Shown: one piece after another, positions 12,233 to 14,723 of the stretch
Position numbering within the stretch: the stretch's first letter is position 1
Layout of the letters: every line of letters starts with the position of its first letter
Notes under the pieces: generated by a model
What the model was told of the DNA's origin: nothing
The model's input: only the letters and a program-made list of their open reading frames with translations
Databases searched by the model: none
Program-made: the position numbers and the translations under genes
Source of the DNA: CALAED01 sp937891035
Lineage (GTDB): Bacteria; Actinomycetota; Actinomycetes; Streptosporangiales; Streptosporangiaceae
Length of the DNA stretch: 14,723 nucleotides
Direction of reading: 5' to 3'
Assembly: GCA_035642125.1 (NCBI GenBank)
Contig: DASQSZ010000121.1
Location: 1 to 14,723, forward strand

Positions 12233-12238
12233 TACGCT
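12233..12238 (+). promoter_or_regulatory. Possible -10 box for leaderless DUF2207 gene
   Basis: TACGCT matches TAnnnT and ends 8 nt before the ATG at 12247. No Shine-Dalgarno sequence lies in between and no -35 is recognisable; the upstream hairpin would overlap the -35 region. Confidence 0.4.
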
Positions 12239-12246
12239 TTTCGCCC

Positions 12247-14028
12247 ATGCTGGGTCGATTGCGGCTGGCGCCGGCGCCGGCTCACTTTGCGGGCGTGGCG
12301 CACCTCACGGGCGTCGTGTGCCTCGCGAGCGTCTCGTACCTCGCGGGCTTCGCCGCGCCCGCACCGGCGGCCGCGGCGAGCGCGCCCGCCGCGAGCGCCG
12401 CCGTGTCCCAGCGGGTCGTCAAAGACTCCGTCGCGCTGACCGTACGGCCCGACGGGGTCGTGCACGCCAAGGAGACGGTGACGTACGACTTCGCCGGCGG
12501 CGGGACCTCCATCGAGCGGGCGTTCCTCGTCAAGACGCGCGACAGCGACCGCCGGGACCGGATCTTCAAGATCGAGAACATCAAGGCCACCGCCGGCGCG
12601 GGCGGCGGCCCGGCGACCGTGTCCACCGTGGCCGACGGCGACACCATGATCGTGCGTGTGTCCGGGCCGCGCACCACCGGCACTCGCAGCACGGTGCTTG
12701 AGTACGACATCCGCGGCGCGATCTCCGCCACCGGTTCGGGGCAAGAGCTGCGCTGGACCGCTGTGGGCGGCTGGGACGTGCCGGTCGCCGAGGCCAGGGT
12801 GACGGTCGACGCGCCCGCCGTGGTCAGCAACCTCAACTGCTTCGCCGGCGAGCTGACCAGCTCGATCGGCTGCACTCAGTTCTTCACCAATCACACCCAC
12901 ACGCGGGGCGAGTTCGTCCAGCAGAACCTCCTCCCGCAGGAGTACCTCACCGTCGCGGTCGGCTATCCGCCGAACATGACCAAGGCGATGCCGCTGTATG
13001 AACGACGGCACACGCTGGCGACCGCGTTCACCGTCAACGGCATAACAGGCGGCGCCTTGGTGGCCCTGCTCGTCCTGCTCCTCGGCGGGCTCGCACTGCT
13101 CTACCAGCTGCGCGGCAGAGACTCGCGAATCGTCGGCCAAAAGGCCGCCGAAGGCGATCACGCGCCGGTGGCCGCCGACGGGACGCACTTCGAGCCGCCG
13201 GACGGGGTGCGGCCCGGCCAGGTCGGCACGCTCGTCGACGAGCAGGCCGACGTGATCGACGTCACCGCGACCATCGTCGATCTGGCGGTGCGCGGCTACC
13301 TGCTCATCGAGGAGCTGCCGCGTGAGGCGTACGGGCGGCTGGACTGGAAGCTGCGCAAGCTGGACCGGCCGACCGGCGAGTTGCTGCTGTATGAGCGGAT
13401 GCTGTACGCCGCGCTGTTCGACGGGCGCGATGAGATCCGGCTGTCGCAGCTGGGCGGCACGTTCACCGAGCAGCTGGCCCGAGTGCGCAGTGCGCTGTAT
13501 GAAGATGTCGTCAAGCAGGGCTGGTTCGGGCGGCGCCCGGACGCGGAGCGCACCCGATGGACCACGACCGGCATGATCTTGACCGCCGTCGGAGTGGTGG
13601 GCACGGTGCTGCTCGCCATCTTCACCGACCTCGCGTTGATCGGGCTTGCCGTCATCATCGCCGGCGCGGCGCTCACGCTGGGCGGCCAGCACATGCCGGC
13701 GAAGACCGCGCGCGGCGCCACGGTACTCGCGCACACGATCGGCTTCCGCGCATACCTGTACCGGGGCGAGGCCGAGGACGTCCCGGAAGATCAGCGACTG
13801 TCGGTCTTCTCCCGCTATCTGCCGTACGCGGTGGTCTTCGACGCCGTACAGCGCTGGGCCAAGACGGTCGAAGACGTCGGCGTGCGCGAGAAGGGCGCCG
13901 ACAACCTGTACTGGTACGAAGGCCCGGCCGAGTGGGACCTGTCGAAGTTCGCCGAGTCGATGCGGATCTTCACCCTCGCCACGTCGGGCGCCATCTCCCA
14001 GGCCCGCCAGTTCCGCAGCCTTTCCTGA
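12247..14028 (+). CDS. DUF2207-domain membrane protein
   Basis: 593 aa. A signal sequence (about 1-44) is followed by an extracellular beta-rich domain (about 55-245), with two cysteines (C198, C209) likely to pair. Membrane segments lie at about 264-286, 440-460 and 462-480. The cytosolic part after the first one contains the winged-helix-like stretch VTATIVDLAVRGYLLIEE (339-356). RYLPYAVVFDAVQRWAK (523-539) is the family's most recognisable motif. The Gly/Ser-rich tail many DUF2207 proteins carry is absent; this one ends soon after. Function unknown, envelope location certain enough from topology. The ATG at 12247 has no Shine-Dalgarno but a TACGCT box 8 nt upstream. The hydrophobic core of the signal is encoded by four 18-bp repeats. 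It is convergent with the asparaginase gene. Confidence 0.92.
   Translation: MLGRLRLAPAPAHFAGVAHLTGVVCLASVSYLAGFAAPAPAAAASAPAASAAVSQRVVKDSVALTVRPDGVVHAKETVTYDFAGGGTSIERAFLVKTRDSDRRDRIFKIENIKATAGAGGGPATVSTVADGDTMIVRVSGPRTTGTRSTVLEYDIRGAISATGSGQELRWTAVGGWDVPVAEARVTVDAPAVVSNLNCFAGELTSSIGCTQFFTNHTHTRGEFVQQNLLPQEYLTVAVGYPPNMTKAMPLYERRHTLATAFTVNGITGGALVALLVLLLGGLALLYQLRGRDSRIVGQKAAEGDHAPVAADGTHFEPPDGVRPGQVGTLVDEQADVIDVTATIVDLAVRGYLLIEELPREAYGRLDWKLRKLDRPTGELLLYERMLYAALFDGRDEIRLSQLGGTFTEQLARVRSALYEDVVKQGWFGRRPDAERTRWTTTGMILTAVGVVGTVLLAIFTDLALIGLAVIIAGAALTLGGQHMPAKTARGATVLAHTIGFRAYLYRGEAEDVPEDQRLSVFSRYLPYAVVFDAVQRWAKTVEDVGVREKGADNLYWYEGPAEWDLSKFAESMRIFTLATSGAISQARQFRSLS
12280..12351 (+). repeat. Four degenerate 18-bp repeats in the DUF2207 signal sequence
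   Basis: Residues 12-35 read AHFAGV, AHLTGV, VCLASV, SYLAGF, one hexapeptide per 18-bp unit. The DNA units share a core near CACCTCGCGGGCGTC. They make up the hydrophobic region of the signal peptide. Confidence 0.65.
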
Positions 14029-14047
14029 TCGATCCCCTCTTGCCCCA

Positions 14048-14723
14048 TCAGGCCTTTCCCGCTCGGCTCTCCTGACAGCCGAACAGGCCGGGGACGGGCC
14101 GGACGGCGCCGACCACGCCGTCGCCACCCGGCAGCGGGACGGTCGCCAGTTCGGCGGGCACGAGATCCCCCGTACCCGTCCGGCCGAGGGCGCCGAGTGC
14201 GCGCAGCAGCGCGACGGTGACGGGGGTGCGGGCGCGCTTGGCGCCGTCCTCGATCTTGAGTGCGCCGGCGAACACATCCGAGCCGGCGGCGAAGGCGAAC
14301 GCGTCGACGCCCTCGGCGCCGGACTTGACCAACAGCCCGGGTACGGCACTCATCAGCCGACGCTCATCGCGGCCGGTGCCCGAGGTCCACTCCGGATGTC
14401 TTCGCATGGCGTCAGCGACCCGCCGTTCCGGGCTGCCAGGGGCGGCGCGCACCAGCGTACGGAAGGCCCGCGCCACGCCGGTCAGCGACACCGCGAACAG
14501 CGGTGCGCCGCAGCCGTCCACCCCGGTCGCCGCCACCTTCTCTCCCGTCAGCTCTTCAATGGTGCGCCGAATCTCCACCTGTAGCGGATGGCCGGGCGCG
14601 GTGTAGGACTCGATGGGCCAGCCGCCGGCCACACAGGTGGCGAGCATGGCGGCATGCTTGCCTGAACAGTTCATGTGCAGGCGCGTCCGCCGGCCCCCGG
14701 CCCGCATCAGCCGCTCGGCCGCG
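14048..14723 (-). CDS. Asparaginase II-type protein (partial, cut at right edge)
   Basis: 225 codons remain, ending at a TGA at 14048-14050. The frame is open through the right edge (AERLMRAGG), so the N-terminus is outside the window and the ATG at 14707 is internal. LHMNCSGKHAAMLATC is the signature of the asparaginase II family (Pfam L-asparaginase II, the type found in Rhizobium and actinobacteria, unrelated to EcAI/II), followed by VDGCGAPLFAVSL, MRRHPEWTSGTGRDERRLM and KSGAEGVDAFAF, all typical of it. The family is about 320-340 aa, so about one third is missing. Family members hydrolyse asparagine to aspartate and ammonia in the cytosol. It is convergent with the DUF2207 gene, 19 bp apart. 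Confidence 0.93.
   Translation of the reverse strand, partial: AAERLMRAGGRRTRLHMNCSGKHAAMLATCVAGGWPIESYTAPGHPLQVEIRRTIEELTGEKVAATGVDGCGAPLFAVSLTGVARAFRTLVRAAPGSPERRVADAMRRHPEWTSGTGRDERRLMSAVPGLLVKSGAEGVDAFAFAAGSDVFAGALKIEDGAKRARTPVTVALLRALGALGRTGTGDLVPAELATVPLPGGDGVVGAVRPVPGLFGCQESRAGKA

Noticed and set aside
12088..14349. A 753-codon open frame antisense to the DUF2207 gene
   Set aside because: Composition is Arg/Gly/His/Asp-rich with no domain signature, and it runs across the DUF2207 and asparaginase genes. It is a GC-skew shadow frame.

Overview
The window is high-GC chromosomal DNA from an actinomycete. It carries a mycothiol gene (mshA), a DUF2516 gene next to an HbhA-like gene, a DUF2207 gene, many GTG/TTG starts, and several starts placed 6-8 nt after a TAnnnT box, as in leaderless actinobacterial genes. 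The two gene neighbourhoods at the left and centre match two nearby Mycobacterium tuberculosis clusters (Rv0484c/Rv0486/Rv0487 and Rv0474-Rv0476), but the presence of mshA with unrelated genes in between suggests a non-mycobacterial member, perhaps of the Streptosporangiales. The genus cannot be fixed by eye.

Layout, left to right. (1) 1-1781, minus: mshA, then a YbjN-family gene overlapping it by ATGA and running off the left edge. (2) 1878-4779, plus: an SDR oxidoreductase divergent from mshA; a 356-bp intergenic region with a perfect CebR/CelR-type operator; a Tat-exported PhoD-type phosphatase lacking most of its catalytic middle; and a TTG-initiated NAD-dependent epimerase-like gene behind an inverted repeat. 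(3) 4829-6129, minus: a BlaI-type repressor and an M56 (BlaR1-like) membrane metallopeptidase overlapping by ATGA, with a cluster of TACTAC/GTAGTA boxes upstream that is shared with a divergent macro-domain gene (6295-6810). (4) 6837-8411: an AlaX-type tRNA-editing protein (minus) and a divergent SGNH-hydrolase lipoprotein (plus). (5) 8430-9797, minus: DUF2516 membrane protein, HbhA-like coiled-coil protein and XRE regulator. The XRE and HbhA-like genes overlap by ATGA and sit behind a perfect 24-bp palindrome. (6) 9894-12078, minus: two paralogous membrane-anchored zinc metallopeptidases in tandem, separated almost only by four 13-bp repeats. (7) 12247-14028, plus: a DUF2207 membrane protein. 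(8) 14048-14723, minus: the C-terminal part of an asparaginase II-type protein, cut by the right edge.

No RNA genes, insertion sequences, CRISPR array or prophage genes were seen. Most genes look like ordinary chromosomal genes of this phylum. The less ordinary content is regulatory and structural: unusually clean operators, several short tandem repeats at gene ends, a deleted-in-frame phosphatase, a duplicated secreted peptidase pair and a signal peptide built from hexapeptide repeats. I did not find a convincing multi-gene system that looks wholly new. The best leads are the BlaI-box region facing the macro-domain gene, the XRE/HbhA-like module, and the tandem peptidase pair.
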